The notes beneath the pieces were generated by a model that was not told the origin of the DNA, searched no databases, and saw nothing but the letters and a program-made list of their open reading frames with translations. Positions 26,374 to 34,499 of a stretch of 64,000 nucleotides of DNA are shown here, piece after piece. This DNA comes from Methylococcaceae bacterium. GTDB lineage: Bacteria > Pseudomonadota > Gammaproteobacteria > Methylococcales > Methylomonadaceae. Made by a program: the position numbers and the translations under genes. Within the stretch, counting starts at the first letter, position 1; every line of letters begins with the position of its first letter. The stretch lies in NCBI GenBank assembly GCA_013140705.1, contig JABFSH010000010.1, positions 1-64,000 of the forward strand. Direction: 5' to 3'.

Positions 26374-26391
26374 CGTCACACTCACGTCACA
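26374..26391. promoter_or_regulatory. 18-bp sequence shared by both island ends (left copy), possible integrase arm site
   Basis: CGTCACACTCACGTCACA lies just inside attL and again at 45243-45260 just inside attR, in the same orientation. It contains two CGTCAC units, which is what arm-type integrase sites look like. Binding is inferred. Confidence 0.5.
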
Positions 26392-26666
26392 GTTGAAAAA
26401 AACCCCCGCAACAATTGCCGATAAATAGGCCCAAAAAAAAGGCCCATATTTAACCCAATGGTGTCTATTTTTCCATGTCTCAAAGTTAACCTAATTTGGA
26501 TATTTTCAACAAACCAAATTAACGTCCGAGGATGATGCTCTATCCAGTGTTTGAAGCTATCGAGGTTATATATCAAATATCCCAACCATAGCCACTTTGT
26601 TTTGCCGTTTGTTGTGTCTTACTGTTATGATTTTCGCATTTTACAACGAAAACAAAGAGAATCTTT

Positions 26667-27695
26667 ATGGACAGAGAACGTAAAATTTTAATGTCAGTCC
26701 TGGTTTTAGTAGCTGGGCTATGCAATATATTAAATGCGAGTGCATCGACTTCATACTCTTTTCAGTCGTTTTCTGGTGCTCCAGGAACAGTCACTGAAAA
26801 CATAAATCCCGTTGGTATAAACAATAAAGGTCAAATTGTCGGCCAAGTTGCCACACAAGGGTATTCCTGGCGTGGTTTTTTCTATGAAAGTAATAATTTT
26901 CGGATTTTATCGGATGCGTACTCTAATCCCATACCAGGAGTTTTACCTAGGGACATAAATAATAATGGTGCCGTGGTTGGAACCCTAAATTTAAATAGTA
27001 GTAGCGTGATTATACAAAGCGACGGGAGTTATTCAGAATTTGGTACATATTACCCCCAACCACCATACGGGGTTTTGAGTATTGGCATCAGCAGCATGAA
27101 TGATTATGGCCTAATAGTTGGAAATCGAACGAACAATCATTTAAATACAATTTATCAAGCGGTTTTTTCAATTGGCTTTTTATACGAAAATGGCCAATAC
27201 ACATATCTTGATGGACTTGGAGGAGCCGGAGCCGTTATATCTAAAATTAATAATAATGGCCAGATTGTTGGCTACTCTCCAGTTGAAGGATGGACACGGT
27301 TACAATCATTTATATACAGTAATGGCTCATATCTCTCATTAACTGGCCCTGAGGGTTCTATAACCACTTTAGCCCAAGGAATAAATAATCAAGGCGATAT
27401 TGTAGGCGCGTTTGCATATTCAGGCGTTGAGGTTGAGCCAAATCAAAACAGCCATGGATTTGTTCTTCATGACGGTATGTACACTTTGCTTGATGTTCCA
27501 AACGCAATTTCAACCGTTGCTACCGACATAAATGACCTGGGCCAAATAGTAGGGTATTACAATGACAATTCTGGTTATTACAGGGGCTTTATTGCCACTC
27601 CTGTATCCGTGCCAGCTCCAATTCCATTTTGGCTATTCGGTTCGGCAATTTTAGGATGGCTAGGGTTTGGTTGTTACAAATCAACTTCGGCTTGA
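26667..27695 (+). CDS. Secreted HAF-repeat protein with a PEP-CTERM/VPxxPF-type sorting signal
   Basis: The 342-residue protein has a signal peptide (about 1-27, ending NASAS) and six HAF-type repeats of about 40-60 residues with the core xINNxGxIVGxxx (GINNKGQIVGQ, DINNNGAVVGT, SMNDYGLIVGN, KINNNGQIVGY, GINNQGDIVGA, DINDLGQIVGY). The C-terminus is VPAPIPFWLFGSAILGWLGF followed by a short basic tail, a variant of the V-P-x-P sorting signal recognised by exosortase-like systems. Expected location is the cell surface or extracellular matrix. No exosortase gene is in the window. It is island cargo and AT-rich, and its function is unknown. Confidence 0.75.
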   Translation: MDRERKILMSVLVLVAGLCNILNASASTSYSFQSFSGAPGTVTENINPVGINNKGQIVGQVATQGYSWRGFFYESNNFRILSDAYSNPIPGVLPRDINNNGAVVGTLNLNSSSVIIQSDGSYSEFGTYYPQPPYGVLSIGISSMNDYGLIVGNRTNNHLNTIYQAVFSIGFLYENGQYTYLDGLGGAGAVISKINNNGQIVGYSPVEGWTRLQSFIYSNGSYLSLTGPEGSITTLAQGINNQGDIVGAFAYSGVEVEPNQNSHGFVLHDGMYTLLDVPNAISTVATDINDLGQIVGYYNDNSGYYRGFIATPVSVPAPIPFWLFGSAILGWLGFGCYKSTSA

Positions 27696-27724
27696 TTAAG
27701 CATAAAATTTATTTTGGTAAGCCT

Positions 27725-28699
27725 ATGTCTAAATTTTTATTAGTGGTATTCGCTGTATTTTTTATTTTAACTTTAGCTGGTTGCGCCGTTACAAGTACTA
27801 AAGAAAATCCAGACATCTGCCAACAATCCGCCGATTCTATTCATAGAAAATTTAACAGAACTACAAGCATAGAAAAAGAAACTATAAATGTAGAAACCTC
27901 TGATACAACTACATTTTATGACCAAACACCAGTAAAAGTTTTTAGCGGCATTGAATCAACGTATTTAAATGATTCCTATTTAACGGTAAATATCATTGAC
28001 ACAGGGCTGTTTGAGCAATATTCAGCGCCAATTATAAAACCAACGATAAAGACGCAATATGAAGCGCATCCGTTCACTGGCACTTTTACGCCAATAGGAA
28101 TATTTGTTTGGCTATTCAATCCAACAGCAATGAACGCTTTCACATTTGGATGTACCGAAATTACTTATTTGACTCCAGAGCCAGATAAAACAAGAAAAGC
28201 AAAAACAGGTAAATCTGAATGGAAAACCATTCCGAAGGGCCACAGAATCCTAGTTTCAGGTTTTGATAGGGAATATGAATTCGATTTTGATGCTTCTACA
28301 TCACCCAAGGCAATTGATTTAAGCTCAGCAATATCGAACACTGAGCTAACTAGAAACTCAACTTTTAAGGTTACTTGTTTGGATTGTGATTTGTTGGGAG
28401 CAGAAGTGCACAATCTTTATAAGGATAGCAAAACCAACATCGTGCTAACTCATGACTTTAGGCCAATAAAAGAGTCCATGGCAGAATCCCTAAAAGTCAG
28501 GCATGCTGCGGAGGAAGGAAAAAAAATCAAACAAGTTAAGCGCGATAAAGAAGAACCAAAAACCAGGGCGGCGCATCTCAGCAAACAACCGACAGTAAGT
28601 AAGCAGGAAATAGAAAGTGCCAAAGAAATGTGCACAAATTTAGGTTTTAAAAGCAATACCGAAAAGTTTTACAACTGTTTTAAAAGATTAACAGAATAA
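27725..28699 (+). CDS. Lipoprotein of unknown function with a C-terminal Cys-framed motif
   Basis: The 324-residue protein starts at the ATG at 27725, which puts a lipobox (LTLAGC) at residues about 15-20. The body is mixed alpha/beta, a hydrophobic patch lies near 120-135, and a Lys/Glu-rich linker (about 255-300) leads to CTNLGFKSNTEKFYNCFKRL. The latter matches a small C-terminal motif (C-x-x-LGF-x-x-x-T-x-x-x-x-x-C-x-x-x-L) that I know from several unrelated bacterial surface proteins. An upstream in-frame start exists but overlaps the previous gene. It follows the HAF-repeat gene by 29 bases, so the two may be cotranscribed. Confidence 0.6.
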   Translation: MSKFLLVVFAVFFILTLAGCAVTSTKENPDICQQSADSIHRKFNRTTSIEKETINVETSDTTTFYDQTPVKVFSGIESTYLNDSYLTVNIIDTGLFEQYSAPIIKPTIKTQYEAHPFTGTFTPIGIFVWLFNPTAMNAFTFGCTEITYLTPEPDKTRKAKTGKSEWKTIPKGHRILVSGFDREYEFDFDASTSPKAIDLSSAISNTELTRNSTFKVTCLDCDLLGAEVHNLYKDSKTNIVLTHDFRPIKESMAESLKVRHAAEEGKKIKQVKRDKEEPKTRAAHLSKQPTVSKQEIESAKEMCTNLGFKSNTEKFYNCFKRLTE

Positions 28700-29081
28700 C
28701 TGCTTTTTCAATCGACATTCACATCAACCCGCCAAGTAGAAACCCAATCCCACTGAAGAAGACCTTGCTTAAGCAGTTATCTCATGCCAACCAAAGCGAA
28801 TTTTGAGCCGGATTCGAGGAAGGATGCAAGACAGTTAGTCAAAGGAGACATGGTCATAGTTCCAATCTGTCCCATCACTCCTATCACCCCATAGGCTCCT
28901 CCACCGACTTTTGGGAAGGAATAGCATCAAGCGGCGACACATAAATCACCACTTTCGGCTTGACACCACCGTCAATAGGTTTGTTCGTGCGATGGTAGCC
29001 TACCAGCTTTAGGCCTTACTTTAAATCAGGATTATAACCTTATGCTATTAATATGAAAGCTTGTTGGTATTGGTATTATTT
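28700..29081. other. Gap with a coding-like remnant on the minus strand
   Basis: On the minus strand 29016-28885 reads 43 codons without a start: GLKLVGYHRTNKPIDG... ending in QKSVEEPMG and a stop, with protein-like composition. A TAA precedes it directly. It looks like the 3' end of a lost gene; I do not recognise the family. Nothing else is visible here. Confidence 0.3.
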
Positions 29082-29969
29082 TCAGACGGGCCCTAAACTT
29101 TGAACCATTACAAAAAGCAAATAACCCATTAGCACAATGGCTATGCTAACAATATAAGGTACTTTGGAATGCAAGCTAAAAAAAGAATGAAGTTTTTTGC
29201 CCTCTTCATCCTGAAGCCGCAACGCAATGGCAGTCAAATTATCCTGATTGATTAATTGCTTATCTAGTGTCTTGTGTTGCAGTCCCAGCGCTGCTTTCAT
29301 TGCGTCGGAATGCCCCAAAGCCTCAATAATTTCAGCATCATTAAGTGCCTTATAAATCCCATCGCTACAGACTAACAATACATCGTCGGACTGAAGCTTG
29401 ACTTGTTGCTTATTTTGATCAAATTCGATGTTTTCACCAACCCCCAGATAATTGACCAGAGCATTGCCGTCAGGATGGTTTGCCATCTCTTCCAGCGTCA
29501 TTTCATTAGCTTCTTGAGTCTGCGCCAATTCCTGTGCATAGGTGTGATCCGTACTGAGCTGAGTCAATTTATCACCACGATGCAAATAAATTCGACTGTC
29601 GCCAGTGGTACGCCAGAACAACTCATCTTTGTAAACAACAGCAGCTGCTAAAGTAGTGCCAACATTGCCGTCATTTCCTGTTTGCATACCCAACTGAATG
29701 ACTTCCCTATTGGCCATCAAAATAGCCTTATCCAATGCCGCCGAAACCGATTCTTCAACGGGCTTAGTCATGTAACAATCCAGCATGATTTTAACGGCAA
29801 GACGTGATGCTTCTTCACCCTTTTCCAGTCCGCCCATCCCATCACAGACCACGGCTAACACCCCACCATGGGCAATGAACGACGCATCTTCAAAATCAGA
29901 AAAGCCGTAGGCATCCTGTTGATTTTTACGACGTCCTATATGCGATATACATCCTTGATTAATCTGCAT
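29082..29969 (-). CDS. Membrane-anchored PP2C-type Ser/Thr phosphatase
   Basis: The 295-residue protein (from the ATG at 29969) has a full PPM/PP2C domain: RKNQQDAYG, CDGMGGLEKGEEAS, GTT, TTGDSRIYL, CSDGIYKAL and QDNLTAIAL supply the metal-binding aspartates. A C-terminal helix (VPYIVSIAIVLMGYLLFVMV, about 272-291) anchors it with the catalytic domain in the cytoplasm. A longer frame exists upstream but lies within the VWA-FHA gene. Start overlaps that gene's stop by 11 bases, so the two are translationally coupled. It is the last gene of the seven-gene cassette and probably reverses the kinase's phosphorylations. Confidence 0.9.
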   Translation of the reverse strand: MQINQGCISHIGRRKNQQDAYGFSDFEDASFIAHGGVLAVVCDGMGGLEKGEEASRLAVKIMLDCYMTKPVEESVSAALDKAILMANREVIQLGMQTGNDGNVGTTLAAAVVYKDELFWRTTGDSRIYLHRGDKLTQLSTDHTYAQELAQTQEANEMTLEEMANHPDGNALVNYLGVGENIEFDQNKQQVKLQSDDVLLVCSDGIYKALNDAEIIEALGHSDAMKAALGLQHKTLDKQLINQDNLTAIALRLQDEEGKKLHSFFSLHSKVPYIVSIAIVLMGYLLFVMVQSLGPV

Positions 29970-31476
29970 GGTTATCTTCCAAGCCATTGAGCCGCAGTTC
30001 AGTTCGACCGATAAGAATTTGATCGCCGTCTTGTAAATAATGAAGCGTATGAATGGGAACGCCATTAATCAATGTTCCGTTCATCGAATTCAAGTCTTTT
30101 ATAACTAAAATACCTTTATCAACTTTAATTTCAGCATGCCGTGATGAAATCTCACTATCGTCAATAATTAAATCACAATTCGATGCTCTGCCAATACCCG
30201 CCGAATTGTTAAAGACTAGACTAAAACACTTTCCTGGCTCTGCGCCTCTCACCACCGTCAAGGATAAACGGTATTTTGCCGATAAAGGTACTTCCTGTTT
30301 AACGCCTAAATCCGCCTTTTCAGACGACTCACTCTCGGGACTCTCTGCACTTGCCTCTTTCGCACTTTCACGAGCAATTTTCCTACGTTTCATAAGACGC
30401 AACAGAACCAGCAAAGTTAATAACAGCACAATCAACAGCGCCGCCCATGGAAGATAATTAAATTTCTGAGGAATCATCTTTTTCGCGGAATTGATTTTTC
30501 CAGTCACGTCAAGAGCAGTTTGTTTACCCTTTGGGGTCACTTTATTCTGAGGGAGCAATCTTATATCCAAGCCATCGCTTAGCGTTCTATCACCGACATG
30601 AAACGTGACATTTAATCTGCTCAGTTGGCCTTCAGCTTTGCAGGCATTACAAGTTAATAGGAGTTCATAGCTGTTTACTATCCGCTTTTTCTGGAGTGCA
30701 TAGGCTTCCGTTAACGACATCGAGTCGGCTTTCAGAAAATGCCCCCCCGATGTTCTGGCCAACACACCCAACTCCTTCAAGCCATTCACTTTGTCCTGTG
30801 TTAGCGGTGGCAGTGCGAAACCAATCGCATAAATGGGAATTCGGTTTTCCGACATTTTAAGAAAAACTTCCTCCTTGGTCACCCCGCCCGCTGCATCATC
30901 AATGCCATCCGTTAACACCACAATTACACGGCGTTTTGGCAACTCGGCATCTTGCCGCCGACTCTGTTCAAACGCCTGAACAAGGCCTTGATAAAGAAAA
31001 GTATCCATGTCGCTGGGAGTAAGCTTGTCCACCCGTTGTTTAAGGGCGACTTTATCGGCAGAAAAGTCCTGCAACACTTTAACCTGACTGCCAAAACTGA
31101 TTAATGTAGCCCGGTCATGTTCGTGCATGCCATCGATCCAAGTGTTCAAAGCCAATTGAAGCTGCTCAAAAGGCTGAGTTTTTAATGACTTTGAAATATC
31201 GATCAGAAAAATAAAGGCAGTTCCGTTATGCAATTCCGAAAATGGTTTAACCTCCTTAGCTTCAGCAGCGTAGGAACCCACTGTTGCCGATAATTGCTCT
31301 GGCTTAACTGCTTCAATCTTTTGCCCCATTTCATCGGTAATATCAAGCCATGTAGTTATAGTCGGCAGTTGGACACTAGCTTGCGTTGTCCGAAAACTGA
31401 CCGCTTCCGAAGCAAACCCAACGGCTGACATAAGAGAGCCGATAAATAAAAAACCATATGCAAAAGTTGCTTTCAT
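29959..31476 (-). CDS. VWA domain - transmembrane helix - FHA domain protein
   Basis: The 505-residue protein has a signal peptide (1-23), an extracytoplasmic von Willebrand A domain (about 85-270) with an intact MIDAS (Asp93-I-Ser95-K-Ser97, and LTDGIDD at 188-194), a membrane helix at 343-362, an acidic Ser/Glu linker, and a cytoplasmic FHA domain (about 403-497) with GRASNCDL, SSRHAEI and NSMNGTLING, the phosphothreonine-binding residues. It can therefore link an external metal-dependent ligand-binding event to phospho-Thr recognition inside. A comparable external VWA with an internal phospho-reader is not among the standard TerY-P or T6SS architectures known to me. It is cotranscribed with the PP2C behind it. 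Confidence 0.88.
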   Translation of the reverse strand: MKATFAYGFLFIGSLMSAVGFASEAVSFRTTQASVQLPTITTWLDITDEMGQKIEAVKPEQLSATVGSYAAEAKEVKPFSELHNGTAFIFLIDISKSLKTQPFEQLQLALNTWIDGMHEHDRATLISFGSQVKVLQDFSADKVALKQRVDKLTPSDMDTFLYQGLVQAFEQSRRQDAELPKRRVIVVLTDGIDDAAGGVTKEEVFLKMSENRIPIYAIGFALPPLTQDKVNGLKELGVLARTSGGHFLKADSMSLTEAYALQKKRIVNSYELLLTCNACKAEGQLSRLNVTFHVGDRTLSDGLDIRLLPQNKVTPKGKQTALDVTGKINSAKKMIPQKFNYLPWAALLIVLLLTLLVLLRLMKRRKIARESAKEASAESPESESSEKADLGVKQEVPLSAKYRLSLTVVRGAEPGKCFSLVFNNSAGIGRASNCDLIIDDSEISSRHAEIKVDKGILVIKDLNSMNGTLINGVPIHTLHYLQDGDQILIGRTELRLNGLEDNHAD

Positions 31477-31571
31477 TAGACCAATCCATTTATGAATAAA
31501 AAAGGGTAGAATGATATGTTTTATCCAGCATTCAGAGGAGCCTGTGGAATATCAGAAAAACATAGCCCTCA

Positions 31572-32150
31572 TCAACTTTCACCACCATCCTGTCCCCATT
31601 GGAACTTCGCGCCACAAAACCCAACAAACAACAACTTGCTTTGTCCGATTTCAATCAAATCGTAAGGCTTTAAGTCTACAGGAACACCAACCTCTTCGCC
31701 GTTAAGATAAACCAAGCCTCTGGTATTGCCTGGGGCTATACCAAAACGTAAATTTCTGGGGTTAAAGCTAATCATCGCGTGGTTTTCTCTGGAGATCGTT
31801 TCATCACCGCTAATACAAATATCCATATTAGAACCACGGCCAATATAATTTTTCTCACTGCGTATTCGATAGTCACGACCTTTTTCAGGGCCGTCAACAC
31901 AGACCAGCCAACCGACAACAGGATCGATTCCGGTTTTTTTGCGCACTATAGCGACCGTAACCTCGGTATCTCGTTGCTTAGTGCCCGCATCTCCTCTGGC
32001 CTGCGTCACCCCATCCGCAGCAGCAACAGCAACATTGACGGCCCGCGACTGAGTGGTCTGCAAATCCAGATCATGCACACCACAAGAGGGACAGCTACTA
32101 TAGGACTCCGGGTCATAATAGTGACCCTTATCACAACGTTGTAAAGCCAT
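31572..32150 (-). CDS. Zinc-ribbon FHA domain protein
   Basis: The 192-residue protein starts at the ATG at 32150 behind AAAGGAG. The N-terminus CDKGHYYDPESYSSCPSC is a metal-binding Cys/His cluster, followed by a variable linker and an FHA domain (about 95-185) with YIGRGSNMDICI, ISRENHAMI (Asn where most FHA domains have Arg before His) and GLVYLNGEEV. The missing Arg in the S-R-x-H motif is replaced by R-E-N-H, so phosphopeptide binding may be altered. No membrane segment is seen; a soluble adaptor in the cytoplasm is likely. Zinc-ribbon modules also start the kinase of the same cassette. Confidence 0.82.
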   Translation of the reverse strand: MALQRCDKGHYYDPESYSSCPSCGVHDLDLQTTQSRAVNVAVAAADGVTQARGDAGTKQRDTEVTVAIVRKKTGIDPVVGWLVCVDGPEKGRDYRIRSEKNYIGRGSNMDICISGDETISRENHAMISFNPRNLRFGIAPGNTRGLVYLNGEEVGVPVDLKPYDLIEIGQSKLLFVGFCGAKFQWGQDGGES

Positions 32151-32255
32151 AGTTAAACTCCTTTCATTATTATGATATTGGCACAATATGCGCCGTGTTT
32201 TACTCCGGTAAAGCTTAATATTGTTGACTTAAAGCACCCAGCCATTCGCCTGAGT

Positions 32256-32289
32256 CCTTCGATCTTGCTCAGGAGAGCCTTATCGAAGG
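32256..32289. repeat. Dispersed-type hairpin repeat (CCTTCGAT ... ATCGAAGG)
   Basis: CCTTCGAT and ATCGAAGG flank a CTTGCTCAGG core. This resembles the widespread CCTTCGA-caagCTCAGGa repeat of proteobacterial genomes. It lies in the 207-base gap between the second PP2C gene and the zinc-ribbon FHA gene, and could attenuate the operon or be an insertion. Confidence 0.45.
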
Positions 32290-32357
32290 GCATTGCACGA
32301 CGGTAAGGCTCCACTTCAACATTAAAAACGGCAACACACCGATAACCTCTATCACGT

Positions 32358-33089
32358 CTATTGCATAATGATAGCAATGGCTGAGTAGTTGTCGTTTTCT
32401 TCCGGCGCTCTGGCCAGCAATCGTTGTTCCATGGCATTCAGCCATTCCTCCGCTGAGCTGGACTGTGTTAAATCCTCCTCCATTTCAGCCTCAAAAACAT
32501 ATTCCCAAAAGCCATCGGTACATAATAGAAAAGCGTCGCCTGAATGCAGGCTTATCGGGCTTTGCTCCAAATGTGGCTTAAAAGCCTCTTCACTGCCGAT
32601 CGCCCGTAACAAACGGTTACGGTCTTCATGGAAACGAATCTCGGTAGCGTCAATTTCACCTGCGTTTGCCAGTAGCTGAGGTACACTATGGTCACTGGTT
32701 TGTTTCTGAAGGAAGTCTTCATGGAAATAATAAAGCCGTGTATCGCCAATATGGCCCCATAACGCCAGTACACGATGTACAATAAGCACTACTGCCGTCG
32801 TTTGCATATTCGCCAGCTTTAACGAGTGTTTTTGCGCCTCAATAACCGCCTCTTGTGCATTGTTGAACTGTAACTTGAGTGTTTCGGTTGCCAGTAAGGG
32901 GTTTTCCGCAAGCGTATTGACAATGGTTTCAACAGCTAATTTAGAGGCAACATCGCCACCACCATGTCCCCCAAGTCCATCTGCAACGACCCAGCACTTC
33001 AAATCATCCTCAAGCTCAACAGAGCCGTAATAATCTTCATTAGTGAATCGTCCTCCCTGCTGGCAGAGCGTTGCTGTCTGATATTTCAT
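32358..33089 (-). CDS. Soluble PP2C-type Ser/Thr phosphatase
   Basis: The 243-residue PPM phosphatase has no membrane helix. Motifs: FTNEDYYG, VADGLGGHGGGDVAS, HIGDTRLYYF, LCTDGFWEYV and END-NYSAIAI. It is clearly different from the membrane PP2C further down the operon (shorter, and with DGLGGHGGG instead of DGMGG), so the cassette has two phosphatases in two places. Start overlaps the trypsin-FHA gene stop by 4 bases. Confidence 0.9.
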   Translation of the reverse strand: MKYQTATLCQQGGRFTNEDYYGSVELEDDLKCWVVADGLGGHGGGDVASKLAVETIVNTLAENPLLATETLKLQFNNAQEAVIEAQKHSLKLANMQTTAVVLIVHRVLALWGHIGDTRLYYFHEDFLQKQTSDHSVPQLLANAGEIDATEIRFHEDRNRLLRAIGSEEAFKPHLEQSPISLHSGDAFLLCTDGFWEYVFEAEMEEDLTQSSSAEEWLNAMEQRLLARAPEENDNYSAIAIIMQ

Positions 33090-34378
33090 TCCACTAAACC
33101 CACTTTAAATTCATTTTTAAGGCTGTTTAAATAAAAATGCTCACCATGACTTAAGCGATGGAGTTGTCCCGAGGCGATGCGCTGGTTGTTAATGAAAGTG
33201 CCGTTAGTAGACCAATGGTCTTCCAGCCAGAAACAACGTTCCTCTGGATCAAACGACAAACTGCAATGCCGCCGACCAATCTCGCTCAGCATTGACGGCA
33301 TGACCAATTGACATAAGTCAGGGTCGCGCCCAATACTCAGCGCATGGTCATTTAACTCAAGGTTATTACCGGCATAATGGCCGCTAAGACAATACAGCAT
33401 GGCTCGTGGATTTGAATCTTTGCTATCAATCAACTGCTTATCATTTTTTGGGACTCGATGCTGGGTGTACTTTATCAATTCACCGATAACTTTGCCTTTT
33501 TGCCGGTACAGCAACCTGATCAGAATCAGGCTTATCAACATGACTATGATAAAAATAACCAGAATGAAAGGTTCGCGAAACCATAAGCGCGTAATAAAGT
33601 TAGAGGGTGAAGTATCAACCTCATAGGGGATATGCAGCCGATCCAGTTCTGGCAGCAGCTCATCGACCTGTATCGCCCAGCCAATACCCTCAGACAGCGG
33701 CAATCGTTGCAAAGAAATCGACGCATCCTGTTTAGTACCGGGAACGACAGTGGCCACTAACGCCAGAGATTTAGCGACATTAACCCCAATCACCCGGCCA
33801 AACTCATCAATCAATGGCCCGCCTGAATTTCCCGGATTAATAGCCGCCTCGGTTTGCAATAATCCCACGCCCCCACTGGAATGAATTTCGCGACTGATAA
33901 TGCCTTTGCTAAGACTGGCTACACCAATTTCATCAAGGCTGGCAATCTCATCCGCGCCACCGGGAAAACCGGCAACCCAGACATCATCTCCGACTGCAAC
34001 AGTTTTGCCGGAAGCAAATTTAACAGCGGAAAGATTGAGTGGGCTGGATAACTTCAGAATAGCTAAATCTTTATTTACCTGCTTGCTCAGAACCGACGCT
34101 CTAAATTGCGAACCATCTTGCAAATAAACAGACACTTCGCCGTTCTTTTTGGTGCAGTCAACAACATGCCAATTCGTAACAATATGGTCGGAATGACCGA
34201 CCACAAAGCCTGAGCCCATTTGATACCGATCTGTTTTACAGAGAACCCTGACTGTACTCTGTAAGGCATGCTTTTGTGAGGTTCCTGCATAGAGTTGGGG
34301 GCATGATGAGCAAAAAATTACAAACAGAAAGGGTAACAGAATTGGCTTAATAAATTTGTTGCTTCCTTGACGTTTCAT
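33086..34378 (-). CDS. Trypsin-like serine protease - transmembrane helix - FHA domain protein
   Basis: The 430-residue protein has a signal peptide (about 1-31), an extracytoplasmic chymotrypsin-fold (HtrA/DegP-like) protease domain at about 38-235 with triad His71 (TNWHVVD), Asp104 (NKDLAILKL) and Ser185 (NPGNSGGPL), but no PDZ domain. A membrane helix lies at about 268-290, then a cytoplasmic FHA domain at about 330-425 with SIGRDPDLC, IGRRHCSL and STNGTFINN. An external protease is thus controlled, or reported, through internal phosphothreonine binding. Cys47/Cys75 may form a disulfide. It is the probable effector of the cassette. Confidence 0.88.
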   Translation of the reverse strand: MKRQGSNKFIKPILLPFLFVIFCSSCPQLYAGTSQKHALQSTVRVLCKTDRYQMGSGFVVGHSDHIVTNWHVVDCTKKNGEVSVYLQDGSQFRASVLSKQVNKDLAILKLSSPLNLSAVKFASGKTVAVGDDVWVAGFPGGADEIASLDEIGVASLSKGIISREIHSSGGVGLLQTEAAINPGNSGGPLIDEFGRVIGVNVAKSLALVATVVPGTKQDASISLQRLPLSEGIGWAIQVDELLPELDRLHIPYEVDTSPSNFITRLWFREPFILVIFIIVMLISLILIRLLYRQKGKVIGELIKYTQHRVPKNDKQLIDSKDSNPRAMLYCLSGHYAGNNLELNDHALSIGRDPDLCQLVMPSMLSEIGRRHCSLSFDPEERCFWLEDHWSTNGTFINNQRIASGQLHRLSHGEHFYLNSLKNEFKVGLVE

Positions 34379-34499
34379 TGTCTGACACCTAAAACCATAA
34401 TATGGCCTAACAGCTGCTTTATTATTTTGTTTAGCGGCATTTCGCTAGCAATGCGCTCCTGGAACTGGTCCATACAAAAAAATTTAAATGGTTAAAATG

